Shown here one piece after another: positions 1-10,008 of a DNA stretch of 64,000 nt. The notes beneath the pieces are model-generated. The model was not told the origin of the DNA. It worked only from the letters and a program-made list of their open reading frames with translations, and ran no database searches. Position numbers and translations under genes: made by a program. Numbering within the stretch: the first letter of the stretch is position 1; each line of letters starts with the position of its first letter. Source of the stretch: Halochromatium glycolicum (GTDB taxonomy: Bacteria > Pseudomonadota > Gammaproteobacteria > Chromatiales > Chromatiaceae); the NCBI RefSeq assembly GCF_016584085.1, contig NZ_NRSJ01000001.1, positions 160,001-224,000 of the forward strand, in the 5' to 3' direction.

Positions 1-1049
<1,049 letters not shown>

Positions 1050-1153
1050 ATAACACCCAAACATTTTGGGCTGCTGCACACTCGCACGTCCGTGCGCGCC
1101 CGCGATCACACCGTTTACAGGCCATCGGCTCAAGTGCCGATGCGCCTCCGTTT

Positions 1154-1272
1154 TTCCTGGCGGCCACAGAGCACTGGAACCACCTGATCCCATGCCGAAC
1201 TCAGAAGTGAAACGGTGCATCGCCGATGATAGTGTGGGGCCTCCCCATGCGAAAGTAGGTCACCGCCAGGGG
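1154..1272 (+). rRNA. rrf: 5S ribosomal RNA
   Basis: About 119 bases starting TTCCTGGCGGCCACAGAGC, containing the conserved CCATGCCGAACTCAGAAGTG and TAGTGTGGGGCCTCCCCATG segments, and closing with CACCGCCAGGG, which pairs with the 5' end. It follows the 23S gene by about 100 bases, the usual 23S-5S order. No tRNA lies in the spacer. Confidence 0.96.
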
Positions 1273-1294
1273 TTATTCGCCTTCGGGCAACGAA

Positions 1295-1324
1295 GCCTAC
1301 CCTCGATTGAGGGTGGGCTTTTTT
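1295..1324 (+). terminator. rho-independent terminator of the rRNA operon
   Basis: A 10-bp stem (GCCTACCCTC / GAGGGTGGGC, with one G-U pair), a GATT tetraloop, then six T residues. It lies 23 bases after the 5S gene and just before the convergent 3' end of the oligopeptidase gene. Confidence 0.93.
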
Positions 1325-1345
1325 ATTGGGCGGTCCCTCAGCGTG

Positions 1346-3392
1346 CTATGCGGCTTTCGCATCCTCGATCCCGGCCTGCCGAAGCAACGCTTCGATCCGT
1401 GGCTCTCGACCGCGGAAGGCGATATAGAGGGACATTGGGTCTTCAGAGCCGCCTTTCTCAAGAATGTGCTCCCGGAATGCCCGACCGCTGGCCGGGTCGA
1501 GGACGCCGCGCTCCTCGAAGAGCGAAAAGGCGTCCGCAGATAGGAGCTCGGCCCATTTGTAGCTGTAGTAGCCGGCGGCGTACCCGCCCGCGAAGATGTG
1601 CGAAAAGCCGTTCGCAAACCGGTTGAATGCCGGCGGACGAATCGGCGAGATGTCACTTCGAATCTCTTCAAGTAGCTCGGCGACGCGCGCTCCTTGCTCC
1701 GGGGCGTATTCGAGGTGCAGCCGGAAGTCGAAGAGCGCGAACTCGAGCTGTCGCACCGTTTGCAGCGCTGTTTGGAAATGACGGGCGGATCGGAGTCGTT
1801 CGTAAAGCGACTGCGGAAGCGGCTCGCCTGTCTCCCAATGGAAGGCAAAGAGGTCGAGGGCTTCGCGCTCCCAACACCAGTTCTCGAGGAACTGGCTCGG
1901 AAGTTCGACTGCATCCCAGGCCACGCCGTTGATGCCGGCGACAGCGGGGTAATCGACCCGGGTCAGCATGTGATGGAGGCCGTGGCCGAATTCATGGAAC
2001 AGGGTCTGAACCTCATCGTGCGTCAGGAGTGTCGGTAGGCCCTCGATTGGAGGCGTGAAGTTGCAGACCAAGTACGCCGTGGGGAGCTGTCGTCTCCGAC
2101 GACTCGTGAGTCGGTTCGTGCAGACATCCATCCAAGCGCCGCCACGCTTTTTCTGTCGCGCGAAGGGGTCGAGATAGAACTGAGCCACCCGCTCGTCATT
2201 GTGATCTCGGACCTCGTAGAAGCGCACCGCTGGATGCCAGAGCTCGGGCTGCTCGGTCGCGCTGATCCGGACATCGAATAGACGATTAGCGATCGTGAAC
2301 ATCCCGTCCAAGACGCGATCGAGGCTGAAATAAGGCTTAAGCTCCTCCTCGCTGATCGCATAGCGTGTCTGCCGCAGTCGTTCGGACCAATAAATAGGGT
2401 ATGTCCCAGGCCTCTAACCTTGCGGGCCCGCCATGTTCACTGGCAAAGCCTTGGACCTCTTCGAGCTCTCGCCGTGCCTGAGGCGCCGAGCGGCGGGCGA
2501 GATCGTTCAGAAAGGCCATGACGTCATCGGTGCTCCGCGCCATCTTGGGCTCGAGTGATACCTCAGCAAAGTTGCTGAAGCAGAGTAGTTGAGCCTGTTC
2601 ATGGCGGAGCGCCAATATCGCTTCGATGATTTGGCTGTTATCCCACTGACCGGCGTTCGGTCCCTGATCCGATGCGCGCGTCGTATAGGCCTCGTAGATC
2701 TCCCGGCGAAGCGCCCTGTCCTCGGCGTACTTCATCACTGGGAGGTAGGAGGGGATGTCCAGGGTTAATACCCAACCATCAAGCTCCCGCTCTTCCGCCA
2801 AATGCTTGGCAAGTGCGATCGTCGACTCCGGAAGACCGGCGATGTGATCCGGGTCGGTGATGTGCTTGAACCAGGCGTTGGTGGCGTCGAGAAGGTTTTC
2901 CTCGAATTGGCTGGTCAGCCGGGATAGCTCGCTACTGATCTCTTTGAAACGCGCCTTCGCCTCTTTGGCTAGGTCAACACCGGCAAGATGCATGTCCCGC
3001 AGCGCGTTCGCCAGCATCTTTCGCTGCGCGGGATCGAGATCATCGGTCTCGGCAACACGCTGATAACCGCGATAGAGCTTCTCGTTGTGACCCACCTCGG
3101 TTGCATAGGCGCTCAGCTTCGGAAGACATGCGTTGTACGCGGCACGCAGCGCATCGGAGCTCATGACCGCGTTCAAGTGACTGATGGGTGACCAAGCGCG
3201 GGCGAGGCGGTCATCCTCTTCCTCGATCGGCTGAACGAAGCTGTCCCAGGTTGCGGAGTCGATATCCTGGGTCAGGGCCGCAATCAGGCGCCGCCCCTCG
3301 GCGATCAGGGTATCGATTGCCGGCTCGACATGCTCCGGCGTCATGCGGGTGAAGGCCGGGTGAACCCGGTCTTCGAGCAGTGGGTTTTCCAT
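1346..3392 (-). pseudogene. prlC: oligopeptidase A (M3 metallopeptidase), frameshifted
   Basis: Oligopeptidase A is a cytosolic zinc endopeptidase that degrades short peptides, including cleaved signal peptides. The C-terminal part carries HEFGHGLHHML with the HEXXH zinc site, and the conserved stretches GGAWMDVC, VAWDAVELPSQF and FSHIFAGGYAAGYYSY. The N-terminal part (ATG at 3392, MENPLLEDRV) carries LTLDIPSYLPVM and STRASDQGPNAGQWDN-like family segments. The two parts lie in different frames. The first runs past WDIPY (about 2398-2384) into a stop at 2337. The second resumes as ERLRQTRYAISEEELKPYF from about 2381, continues to 1346, and has no proper start of its own. Joined, they would give about 680 residues, the normal family length. 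This is either a true one-base-equivalent indel or a sequencing error. Confidence 0.85.
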
Positions 3393-3544
3393 CGTTTCGG
3401 TCAAAAAGGCTGTCGCCAATTGGGCCTGATTCGGCTAGCAGATGCGTTCAGTTCCGAATCGGGTCACGGCGGAGGGGTTGGTAGCAAACCTGCGTGGCAT
3501 ACGCAGACGATGCGACTCGGCGGGTGCGCTTTCAAACAGCGCCG

Positions 3545-4120
3545 TCAGTTCGTCAAGAAGCCGCGGTTTTCGAGCTCTGGCACACGCCCGCTTCGGAGCA
3601 GCCGGACCTGCTCAGACTTCGGTCGCGGTTGAAACAGCCGTGGCACGCAAAGGTAATGGCGCCAGAGCTCATAGCGAGCGGGATCGGCACCAGATCGGTC
3701 GATCGGTTGCCAGTCGTCGTCGCCTTCGATCCACTCGAAGCGCCCGGCATGACCAAACGCGTAGGTTCGATGGGCGCCGTTCGGGGTGCACCGGATACCT
3801 TCGAAGCTAAGGTTGCGGCTGCCGTTGCTGGTTTCAGCGACGAGTACATAGCGCACAACCTGGTCCGAACCGACCTCGAGGCTCGCACGGTCGAGGTAGT
3901 AGGTGAAGCGGGGGGATGCCTGGTCCAGCGACAGCCTGATTAGGTCTTGATCCGCTGGCCAAGCTGGAAGCTCCTCCACCCGACCTTCAGTCCATTTCTT
4001 GCCAGGCTTGACGCTCTTTGGAACAACCTCTTCGGGGCCGAAGACGAAGGGCGATTGTGCCTGGCTGGCTCCCGCAACGGTGAGCAGAAAGAGACCGAGG
4101 GCGAACAGGAACGGCGGCAT
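3545..4120 (-). CDS. CNP1-like family exported protein
   Basis: A 191-residue protein with an N-terminal signal peptide (MPPFLFALGLFLLTVAGASQAQ). The mature domain resembles the CNP1-like family (named for a Neisseria protein of unknown function). It has the family pattern of a WPADQDLIRL segment, YYLDRASLEVG, a VVRYVLV strand and two cysteines (IRC, YLC). No enzyme motif is visible. The open frame extends further upstream, but ATG 4120 directly precedes a good signal peptide and is preferred. It stands between the oligopeptidase gene and a divergent gamma carbonic anhydrase gene. Its role is unknown, and placement in the periplasm is an inference from the signal peptide. Confidence 0.72.
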   Translation of the reverse strand: MPPFLFALGLFLLTVAGASQAQSPFVFGPEEVVPKSVKPGKKWTEGRVEELPAWPADQDLIRLSLDQASPRFTYYLDRASLEVGSDQVVRYVLVAETSNGSRNLSFEGIRCTPNGAHRTYAFGHAGRFEWIEGDDDWQPIDRSGADPARYELWRHYLCVPRLFQPRPKSEQVRLLRSGRVPELENRGFLTN

Positions 4121-4258
4121 GGGCAGGTCGGATGCTGGGGTCGATTGGCGCGGACGATCCAGAGGATAGCAGAGACGCCGCGGAACCACAGGGCGGCGAA
4201 GGGGTCGTGATAGCATGCAAGTTGAAGCGACCGCCGATGAGGTTTCCAGGGCAGCACG

Positions 4259-4798
4259 ATGACCAACGTACGGAGTTATCAAGGGCTTGAGCCGCGCATC
4301 GCCCCTGATGCGTGGATTGACGAGGCCGCGGTTGTGATCGGCGATGTCGAGATCGGCGAGCAGGCGTCGATCTGGCCAACGGCGGTACTCCGCGGCGACA
4401 TTCATCGAATCCACGTTGGCGCCGGCAGCAATGTCCAGGACGGGAGCGTGCTGCATGTGTCCCATGACTCCCGCTTCCTGCCGGGCGGTGCGCCGACCAT
4501 CGTTCACGAGCGCGTCACCATCGGCCATCACGCGACCCTGCACGGTTGCGAGGTACAGGATCACTGCCTGATCGGTATCGGTGCCACCGTACTTGACCGC
4601 GCCGTGCTAAGGCCTCGGCTCATGCTCGCGGCTGGCTCACTCGTCCCTCCCGGGAAGGTCCTGCAGAGCGGCTTCATGTATATCGGCTCGCCTGCCAAGC
4701 CGTCCAGAACGTTGACCGACTTAGAGCTCGAATACCTCGACTACGCGGCCCAGCATTACATCGAGCTGGCGATCAAGCATCGTGCAACAGCGATCTGA
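4259..4798 (+). CDS. gamma carbonic anhydrase family protein (YrdA-like)
   Basis: A 179-residue left-handed beta-helix protein. Hexapeptide-type repeats run from about residue 22 to 145 (AVVIGDVEIGEQASIWPTAV; VTIGHHATLHG; CLIGIGATVLD). Histidines at about 66, 90/91 and 95 are placed like the trimer-interface zinc ligands of gamma-class carbonic anhydrases. The C-terminal helix (LELEYLDYAAQHYIELA) is typical of the YrdA/PaaY branch. Many members of this branch show weak or no carbonic anhydrase activity, so the reaction is not certain. The length is normal (E. coli YrdA is about 184). ATG 4259 directly follows the divergent spacer. Confidence 0.88.
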   Translation: MTNVRSYQGLEPRIAPDAWIDEAAVVIGDVEIGEQASIWPTAVLRGDIHRIHVGAGSNVQDGSVLHVSHDSRFLPGGAPTIVHERVTIGHHATLHGCEVQDHCLIGIGATVLDRAVLRPRLMLAAGSLVPPGKVLQSGFMYIGSPAKPSRTLTDLELEYLDYAAQHYIELAIKHRATAI

Positions 4799-4910
4799 AG
4801 GCATGGATTCGACTGCCATCTCGCCACCTTCTTGCCGGCGATGCTGCGGTGGACCGCGGTCTCCGTCAGCTGGGTCGCCTTGTCCCGTTCGTCACCCCCC
4901 GCGTTGAACC

Positions 4911-5567
4911 ATGTCGAAGCACCTGCTCTTGGGCGCGATTGCGCTATTGAGTGCAACATTGGTTTGGCTGACGCTGCTGTGGAGTCCGGCCGGCGATGCG
5001 CCGGGCCGGCATGCGCGGCTCGATCTCAACGCGCCCCCGGCTGGCGGGGATTTCCAGTTGGTTTCGGCGAACGGGCCGGTCCGCCTGGATGATCTGCGTG
5101 GGAAGGTGGTCTTGCTCTACTTCGGTTATACGACCTGCCCGGATATCTGTCCGACTAATCTCGCGATCATTGCGCTCGCGCTGCGCGCACTGACCCCTGA
5201 CGAGCTCGAGCGCGTCCAGCCGATCTTCGTGAGCGTCGACCCGCAGCGGGACGCACCGGAACATCTCGCTGATTATGTTGCCTACTTTCATCCGAGCATC
5301 ATTGGTGTCACCGGTGCCGAGCGCGAGGTGTCCGCCGTGGCGGCCAAGTATGGCGCTGCCTACCAACGAAGTGAGCAGCCAGGATCGGCGATGGGCTACC
5401 TGGTCGACCACTCGGCGTATACCTATCTCATCGACGCCAATGGGGCATTGGTGGATGTACTCGATCACGCAACACCCGCCGAAGAGATCGTCCAGGCGCT
5501 GCGCCGCCAGCTCGCGACGCCGCCAATGAGCACGAAGCAGGCAGGGCGTCAGGGCCCTGCGCATTGA
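4911..5567 (+). CDS. SCO1/SenC family copper chaperone
   Basis: A 218-residue thioredoxin-fold protein anchored by one N-terminal membrane helix (about residues 5-25), with its domain on the periplasmic side. The copper-binding set is complete: Cys76 and Cys80 in TTCPDICP, and His167 in VDHSAY. FVSVDPQRD is also conserved. Proteins of this family insert copper into the CuA centre of cytochrome c oxidase or act as thiol oxidoreductases. The cytochrome c4 gene starts 100 bases downstream, which supports a role in respiratory-chain assembly. The last 15 or so residues are low-complexity. Confidence 0.9.
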   Translation: MSKHLLLGAIALLSATLVWLTLLWSPAGDAPGRHARLDLNAPPAGGDFQLVSANGPVRLDDLRGKVVLLYFGYTTCPDICPTNLAIIALALRALTPDELERVQPIFVSVDPQRDAPEHLADYVAYFHPSIIGVTGAEREVSAVAAKYGAAYQRSEQPGSAMGYLVDHSAYTYLIDANGALVDVLDHATPAEEIVQALRRQLATPPMSTKQAGRQGPAH

Positions 5568-5666
5568 CCAAAATTGCTAATTTCTGATATACATATTCGG
5601 ATTTGCATGGTCAAGGCTGGAGCCGGTGGCCCGCCATCCACGAACATCGACGCAACGGTAGTGAAC

Positions 5667-6320
5667 ATGAAGATATCGCTGATCGCCGGAACCCTTTCCT
5701 CTGCTATTTTGGTCTCGTTGGCCGCCGGGCCCGCCGTGGCGTCAAGCACACTCTCCACCGAGCTTGGCGGTAACCCGGAGAAAGGCAAGGAAAAGGCCGG
5801 GCAGATTTGTCAGGCCTGTCACGGCCTCGATGGTAACGGTACCCCCGGGCAACCGCTGTGGCCGAAGCTCGCCGGGCAACACCAGCGGTATATCTACAAG
5901 CAGCTGAAGAATTTCAAACAGAATGAGCGGTGGAATGCGCAGATGTCGCCGATGGCGATGCCGCTGACCGATGAGGAGATGCGTAACCTCGCTGCTTACT
6001 ACTCTTCGCTTGAGCAATCCGAGGGGACAGCCGACGCCGAACTGGTCAAGAAGGGTGAAAAGCTGTATCGAGCAGGAAACCCCGAGACAGGCGTGCCGGC
6101 CTGCTCCGGCTGTCACGGTCCGGCAGGGCTCGGCAGCAACCTTGCGAAGTTTCCAAGGATTTCGGGTCAGTTCTCCGAATACACCGCCCAGACCTTGACG
6201 CATTTCCGGGCAACCGAACGGGCGAATGATCCGAACGGGATGATGCGTGGCGTCGCGGCCAATCTGACCGACGAGGAGATCGCGGCCGTCGCTGCCTACA
6301 TCGAGGGGCTCTCCCAGTAA
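5667..6320 (+). CDS. dihaem cytochrome c4
   Basis: A 217-residue exported protein with a signal peptide ending about AVASS, followed by two homologous cytochrome c domains. Haem-binding motifs are CQACH (Cys48-His52) and CSGCH (Cys146-His150). Candidate axial methionines lie in QMSPMAMPL and in NGMMRGVAAN. Cytochrome c4 carries electrons from the bc1 complex to terminal oxidases in the periplasm. The frame is open to 5574, but ATG 5667 is chosen because it begins a clean signal peptide. The upstream neighbour is the SCO1-family gene. Confidence 0.9.
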   Translation: MKISLIAGTLSSAILVSLAAGPAVASSTLSTELGGNPEKGKEKAGQICQACHGLDGNGTPGQPLWPKLAGQHQRYIYKQLKNFKQNERWNAQMSPMAMPLTDEEMRNLAAYYSSLEQSEGTADAELVKKGEKLYRAGNPETGVPACSGCHGPAGLGSNLAKFPRISGQFSEYTAQTLTHFRATERANDPNGMMRGVAANLTDEEIAAVAAYIEGLSQ

Positions 6321-6454
6321 AGGCGTCGCGGCGCGATCGAGGCGCGCTCGCGGTTGCGGTCTCGCGGGAGCCCGCATCCGCGAAGGTTGCACCGATCCCC
6401 GCAGGCCCTGGCGCGAGCGCGTACGCTGCCCCGGTGCCCCGAGTGGCATAGCCT

Positions 6455-7261
6455 GTGGCCGCTTGCGCGCACGATGTGAATCGCCTCCGGCTGCTCACAT
6501 ACAATATCCAGGCTGGGATCGAATCCCGCCGCTATCGTGACTATGTCGCGAATAGCTGGAAGCACTTGGTGCCTCACGCTGGGCGGCAACGGAATCTCGC
6601 CAGCATCGGCACTCTGCTCCAGGGGTTCGATATCGTCGGCCTGCAAGAGGTCGATGCGGGTAGCCTGCGCAGCGGTTACATCGACCAGTCCCAATATCTG
6701 GCTCACCAAGCCGGGTACCCCTATTGGTTGTCACAGGTCAACCGCGAGATCGGTCTTCTCGCCCGACATAGTAACGGCTTGCTCAGTCGCATCCGCCCTG
6801 CGGCCGTCACCGAGCACAAACTGCCTGGCTTGCCCGGTCGCGGGGCAATGCTGGTGGAATTCGAAACCACGGCACACGAACCCTTCGTGGTCTGCGTGCT
6901 TCACTTGGCGCTCGGCCGCCGCGCCCAGCGGCGGCAACTGGATTATCTCGTTGACGTCGCTCGTCACTACAGACTGATCGTACTGATGGGGGACTTCAAC
7001 TGCGGCTGCAACTCACGCATGTTTCGGATGGCCGTTTCGGCCGCTGGGTTGCGCGGACTCGACTGTGAGCTCAAGACGTTTCCGAGTTGGCGTCCTGCCC
7101 GAAACCTCGATCACATCCTCGTTTCGAGCCCGCTGAAGATCGACAGTGCGCGTGTGCTCGACTACGCGCTATCGGACCATTTGCCGATCAGCATGGAGGT
7201 CGCGCTGCCGGACGGGATAGCCTTGACCAGGTCCCATTCTAAGCTCAAGGTCTCGGTTTAG
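6455..7261 (+). CDS. endonuclease/exonuclease/phosphatase (EEP) family hydrolase
   Basis: A 268-residue protein of the DNase I-like metal-dependent phosphohydrolase fold. Motifs in order: LLTYNIQAG (N), LQEVDAG (catalytic Glu), HLALGRRAQRRQL (His), MGDFNCG (D-x-N), LDHILVS and SDHLPI (C-terminal Asp-His pair). There is no obvious signal peptide. The start used is GTG 6455; a nearby alternative cannot be excluded. The substrate is unknown: relatives act on DNA, phosphoinositides, sphingomyelin or other phosphodiesters. Confidence 0.82.
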   Translation: MAACAHDVNRLRLLTYNIQAGIESRRYRDYVANSWKHLVPHAGRQRNLASIGTLLQGFDIVGLQEVDAGSLRSGYIDQSQYLAHQAGYPYWLSQVNREIGLLARHSNGLLSRIRPAAVTEHKLPGLPGRGAMLVEFETTAHEPFVVCVLHLALGRRAQRRQLDYLVDVARHYRLIVLMGDFNCGCNSRMFRMAVSAAGLRGLDCELKTFPSWRPARNLDHILVSSPLKIDSARVLDYALSDHLPISMEVALPDGIALTRSHSKLKVSV

Positions 7262-7350
7262 ACGCCCCAACAAAGCCATTGCTTGACTCGCAAAGCAGCT
7301 AATTACGATGGCCCGACGGGCCGCTCTCTGAGCCCTTCGAACGGATGCCT

Positions 7351-7953
7351 TCACTCCTGCACATAGAATTGATGCCAACGCCCAATCCCGATGGCTTCGA
7401 GCACGACGAAGAGCTTGGGCAGCGGTTGGCCTTCTCCCGGAAAGACCGGTTCGAGTGCGACAAAAAGCGATCCATAGCCAGCATGGCGCCCCCAATTCCA
7501 CGCCCAGCCAGGCTCGAGGGCACTGCAGGCCTCGCATCTTAGGGAATCCTCGGAGTTTGCAGGCTGCCCAACACTCGTGCTGTCGCAGAGCTGTTGCCGC
7601 CAGTTCGCGAGTGCCTTGCCGCAGACAGGGCAGCGCGGTGCGCGCGCATTCCGACCGCTGCGTCGTTGAGGGATAGCGAACGGACCTTCAAGCTGGATCT
7701 CTAATGCCGGAGGCAGGTTGCTCTCCGGTCCAAGCTGCACCGCGCAACCCGTGAATGCGATGAGCTCGAATAGGCCTGCGCCGGCCTGATAGCGGTTGGC
7801 TGCGCCGGCCCGGGCTTCGCCGAGCAGTCCGGCGGCTCGAAGTTCGTGCGCGAGTCGCTGCAGGGGCGCGCGAGCCGTGGGTGCGCTCGGCGTCAGGAAC
7901 ATCCGGCCGCTATGCAGGCGCGCAGTCGCATGATCGAAGGCTTGGGTGGCCAT
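7351..7953 (-). CDS. hypothetical zinc-ribbon protein
   Basis: A 200-residue protein not assigned to a named family. The C-terminal half contains a four-cysteine zinc ribbon (CPVCGKALANW...CEAC) followed by an aromatic-rich end (WAWNWGRHAGYGSLF, GRWHQFYVQE). The N-terminal half has a short amphipathic helix (QRLAHELRAAGLLGE) and a GLFELIAFTGCAVQLGPE segment. ATG 7953 (MATQAFDHA) is preferred over an in-frame start at 8028 that overlaps the opposite-strand spacer. It is convergent with the EEP gene and divergent from the methyltransferase gene. No function can be given. Confidence 0.65.
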   Translation of the reverse strand: MATQAFDHATARLHSGRMFLTPSAPTARAPLQRLAHELRAAGLLGEARAGAANRYQAGAGLFELIAFTGCAVQLGPESNLPPALEIQLEGPFAIPQRRSGRNARAPRCPVCGKALANWRQQLCDSTSVGQPANSEDSLRCEACSALEPGWAWNWGRHAGYGSLFVALEPVFPGEGQPLPKLFVVLEAIGIGRWHQFYVQE

Positions 7954-8075
7954 GTTGTTTCGGGGCTGTCTTCGGGCTGTCCTCGGTCTATCTTCGCGCT
8001 TCCTCGGAGGGTCTGCGGAAACGCACACTCGGTTCAGTTTGCCTCAAAAATGGTTCTGAAGAGACCCGTTCACCT

Positions 8076-8783
8076 ATGAGCTCTATCGTACACATCAGCC
8101 TTGCCATTGCCATCGCGCTGTCGACGACCCTTGTCCGCGCCGGCGACACGGGGCCGGAAACAGGACGCGTTGTCGGTCCCGAGATCAATGCCTACTACCA
8201 TGACGCCGATCCGGCGCGTTGGCTGGAGGTCTTCGAGAGGCCGGGTCGCGAACTGTTCGATCGCCGTCAGGAGATCGTTGACGCGCTCGCGCTGCGTCCT
8301 GGCGCCGATGTCGCTGACGTCGGTGCGGGGACCGGTCTCTTTACGATGCTCTTCGCCTCTCGAGTGGGTCCTGAAGGACGCGTCTACGCGGTCGATATCT
8401 CGCGGCCATTCGTCGAAGCGATTCGCGAGCGGGCGCGCGCCGCCGGACTGGAGAATGTGATCGGTATCGTCAACACTCAGCAAAGCGTCGAATTGCCTGC
8501 TGCAAGCGTCGATCTGGTATTCATCGCGGATACCTACCATCATTTCGAATATCCGCACGCGATGCTGGCATCGATCCATCGTGCCCTGAGGCCTGACGGC
8601 ACGCTTGCTGTGATCGACTTCCGTCGTCTTCCCGGTTTCAGCAGCGCCTGGGTCATGGGCCATGTGCGTGCTGGTCGCGCGCAGGTGATCAAGGAGGTTC
8701 GCGCCGCCGGATTCGAGCTGGTGGAGGAACCTGTGCAGCTCGACGGTAACTACTTCCTAAGCTTTCGCAAGCGGGCTGGGTAA
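8076..8783 (+). CDS. exported class I SAM-dependent methyltransferase-like protein
   Basis: A 235-residue protein with a predicted signal peptide (IVHISLAIAIALSTTLVRAG), then a Rossmann-type methyltransferase domain. Motif I is VADVGAGTGLFTMLFA, the acidic loop is YAVDIS, the post-I region is NVIGIVNT, and motif IV is VFIADTYHHFEYP, followed by LRPDGTLAVIDFR. The fold assignment is firm but the substrate is unknown. Export is odd because SAM is a cytosolic cofactor; see findings. ATG 8076 is preferred over a longer open frame from 7881 because it starts the signal sequence. Confidence 0.8.
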   Translation: MSSIVHISLAIAIALSTTLVRAGDTGPETGRVVGPEINAYYHDADPARWLEVFERPGRELFDRRQEIVDALALRPGADVADVGAGTGLFTMLFASRVGPEGRVYAVDISRPFVEAIRERARAAGLENVIGIVNTQQSVELPAASVDLVFIADTYHHFEYPHAMLASIHRALRPDGTLAVIDFRRLPGFSSAWVMGHVRAGRAQVIKEVRAAGFELVEEPVQLDGNYFLSFRKRAG

Positions 8784-8857
8784 CCTGAGGTCGGGGGCAA
8801 CGCAGTCTTGCCGCTTGGGGTCGCCATCAGAATCAAGAACACACTCTGGTCGGACTT

Positions 8858-8944
8858 CGTAGAATCCCTACCACAATGTCCACTAGACTCGCGCAAGCTC
8901 CTGATTGATTTTGCCGCAGGAGCGATTCTGCTACGGCTTCTCAG
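8858..8944. repeat. 87-bp imperfect palindromic repeat, copy 1
   Basis: A full-length member of the window's main interspersed repeat family. It has a left end like CCCTATCAAAATGCCC (here with substitutions), a middle CTCGCGCAAGCTCCTGATT, and a right end ATTCTG-TA-GG-TTCTCAG. The ends are imperfect inverted copies of each other. It lies in the convergent spacer between the methyltransferase gene and csoS1D. Small open frames crossing it are not considered real. Confidence 0.7.
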
Positions 8945-9012
8945 TGCGCTCTGTCCCAGCAATGGGGACTCCGTGCTTGATCAAGGACCCAACGGCTCGG
9001 ATGTGATGCTGT

Positions 9013-9651
9013 TCAGTGTGCACTCGAGCTCGGTCGCTCGCTACCGGATAGCGCGCGTACCGCGCTGACCGCTGCCTGACCAGCGGTGTCGATATCCGAC
9101 TCCCGTCCGGAGAGGGTTAGGCGGCCGAACGCACCGACGGCGCGCACGTCGATCAGGGTGATGTTGGCGGCCTTCTCTGCCTCATTGGCGGCGTAGACGA
9201 TGTAGCCGGCCGGCTCGGTCTCGAGAATGAACATGCTCTGGCCGGGAAGGATCATTGACCCGCGGCGATTCTGTCGGTTGATCAGCACCGTATGATCAGG
9301 AGTCATCGCTCGGATCACCTCGTTCCAGGCGATGCGACACTTTTGCCGATCGTCCTCGCGTGCGCGCAGGGTCCGCAACACGGCATGCCCGGCCTCGATG
9401 ACGTCGCTCTGATCACGCTGATGGATCACCATCGACCCAAAGGCGCGCTCGACCACCTGCTGACCAAGGTGAACCCGGGTCGCCTTCAATGCGACATCGG
9501 TCAAACGGTGTACCGCCATGCCCGGGGACACCTCGATCCACATGCAGGCATCGCCCGGCACCGGGAGGAATCCCTGAGAGACGGTCCCGAGGTATTCGGC
9601 GAGCTGCGGTTGCAGGGAATCGATGTAGATATAGGTTCGAAGCTTGATCAT
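9013..9651 (-). CDS. csoS1D: alpha-carboxysome shell protein CsoS1D (tandem BMC domain)
   Basis: A 212-residue protein closely resembling CsoS1D, the pseudohexameric tandem bacterial-microcompartment shell protein of alpha-carboxysomes, which forms a large gated pore. Diagnostic stretches are [28 protein letters not shown] (with the Glu68-Arg69 pair corresponding to the pore-gating residues), [33 protein letters not shown] and [11 protein letters not shown]. The two circularly permuted BMC domains span about residues 1-100 and 101-205. No RuBisCO, csoS2, csoS4 or carbonic anhydrase gene is in the window, so this is a satellite locus. It is separated from the upstream tadA by a 357-base spacer that contains a long palindrome. 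The long N-terminal extension seen in some cyanobacterial members is absent. Confidence 0.88.
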   Translation of the reverse strand: MIKLRTYIYIDSLQPQLAEYLGTVSQGFLPVPGDACMWIEVSPGMAVHRLTDVALKATRVHLGQQVVERAFGSMVIHQRDQSDVIEAGHAVLRTLRAREDDRQKCRIAWNEVIRAMTPDHTVLINRQNRRGSMILPGQSMFILETEPAGYIVYAANEAEKAANITLIDVRAVGAFGRLTLSGRESDIDTAGQAAVSAVRALSGSERPSSSAH

Positions 9652-9744
9652 CGGAGCACAAGCATCTCCAGTCGTCGGGGCTCGAAGCGGCGACGCGATG
9701 GGTTTAGGCGATTTCTGTCAAAGCTCATACCGCCTTGCTGGTCT

Positions 9745-9880
9745 TTTCGCTCGCCTTCTTCGTCGCGCCGCCGGTCACATAGCCCGGCTATGCTCCCGGC
9801 GACGCTCCTCGAAGGCAAACGAAAATCCTGCGCAATTCGGTACGAGCTTTTCCGGCAATCGCCTTAGGGCGGTGGTTGAC
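9745..9880. repeat. long palindromic repeat, copy 1
   Basis: Contains a large imperfect hairpin. GCCTTC (9753-9758) pairs with GAAGGC (9811-9816), and the tip is CATAGCC-C-GGCTATG (9778-9792). It is followed by CGGTACGAGCTTTTCCGGCA. A homologous copy lies at 15637-15762. It occupies most of the 357-base spacer between tadA and csoS1D, where no gene is seen. It could be a REP/BIME-type element or a structured transcript end. Confidence 0.7.
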
Positions 9881-10008
9881 CTGCTGGTCCGGGGCGTCAA
9901 ACGACGGGCCGGTGTCGGCTCCCGCGCGGGCATAACCTTAAATGATACCGCAAAATGGCCTCGGCTGGTCCCTGCTGAAGTGCCCCGCTACCGAGCTGGC
10001 TGGGCAGG

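Noticed and set aside
2337-2400. Programmed ribosomal frameshift in prlC
   Set aside because: No convincing slippery heptamer with a downstream structure is visible, and the family is not known to use frameshifting.
8808-9068. 86-codon plus-strand frame
   Set aside because: It is built largely on a palindromic repeat copy and overlaps csoS1D.
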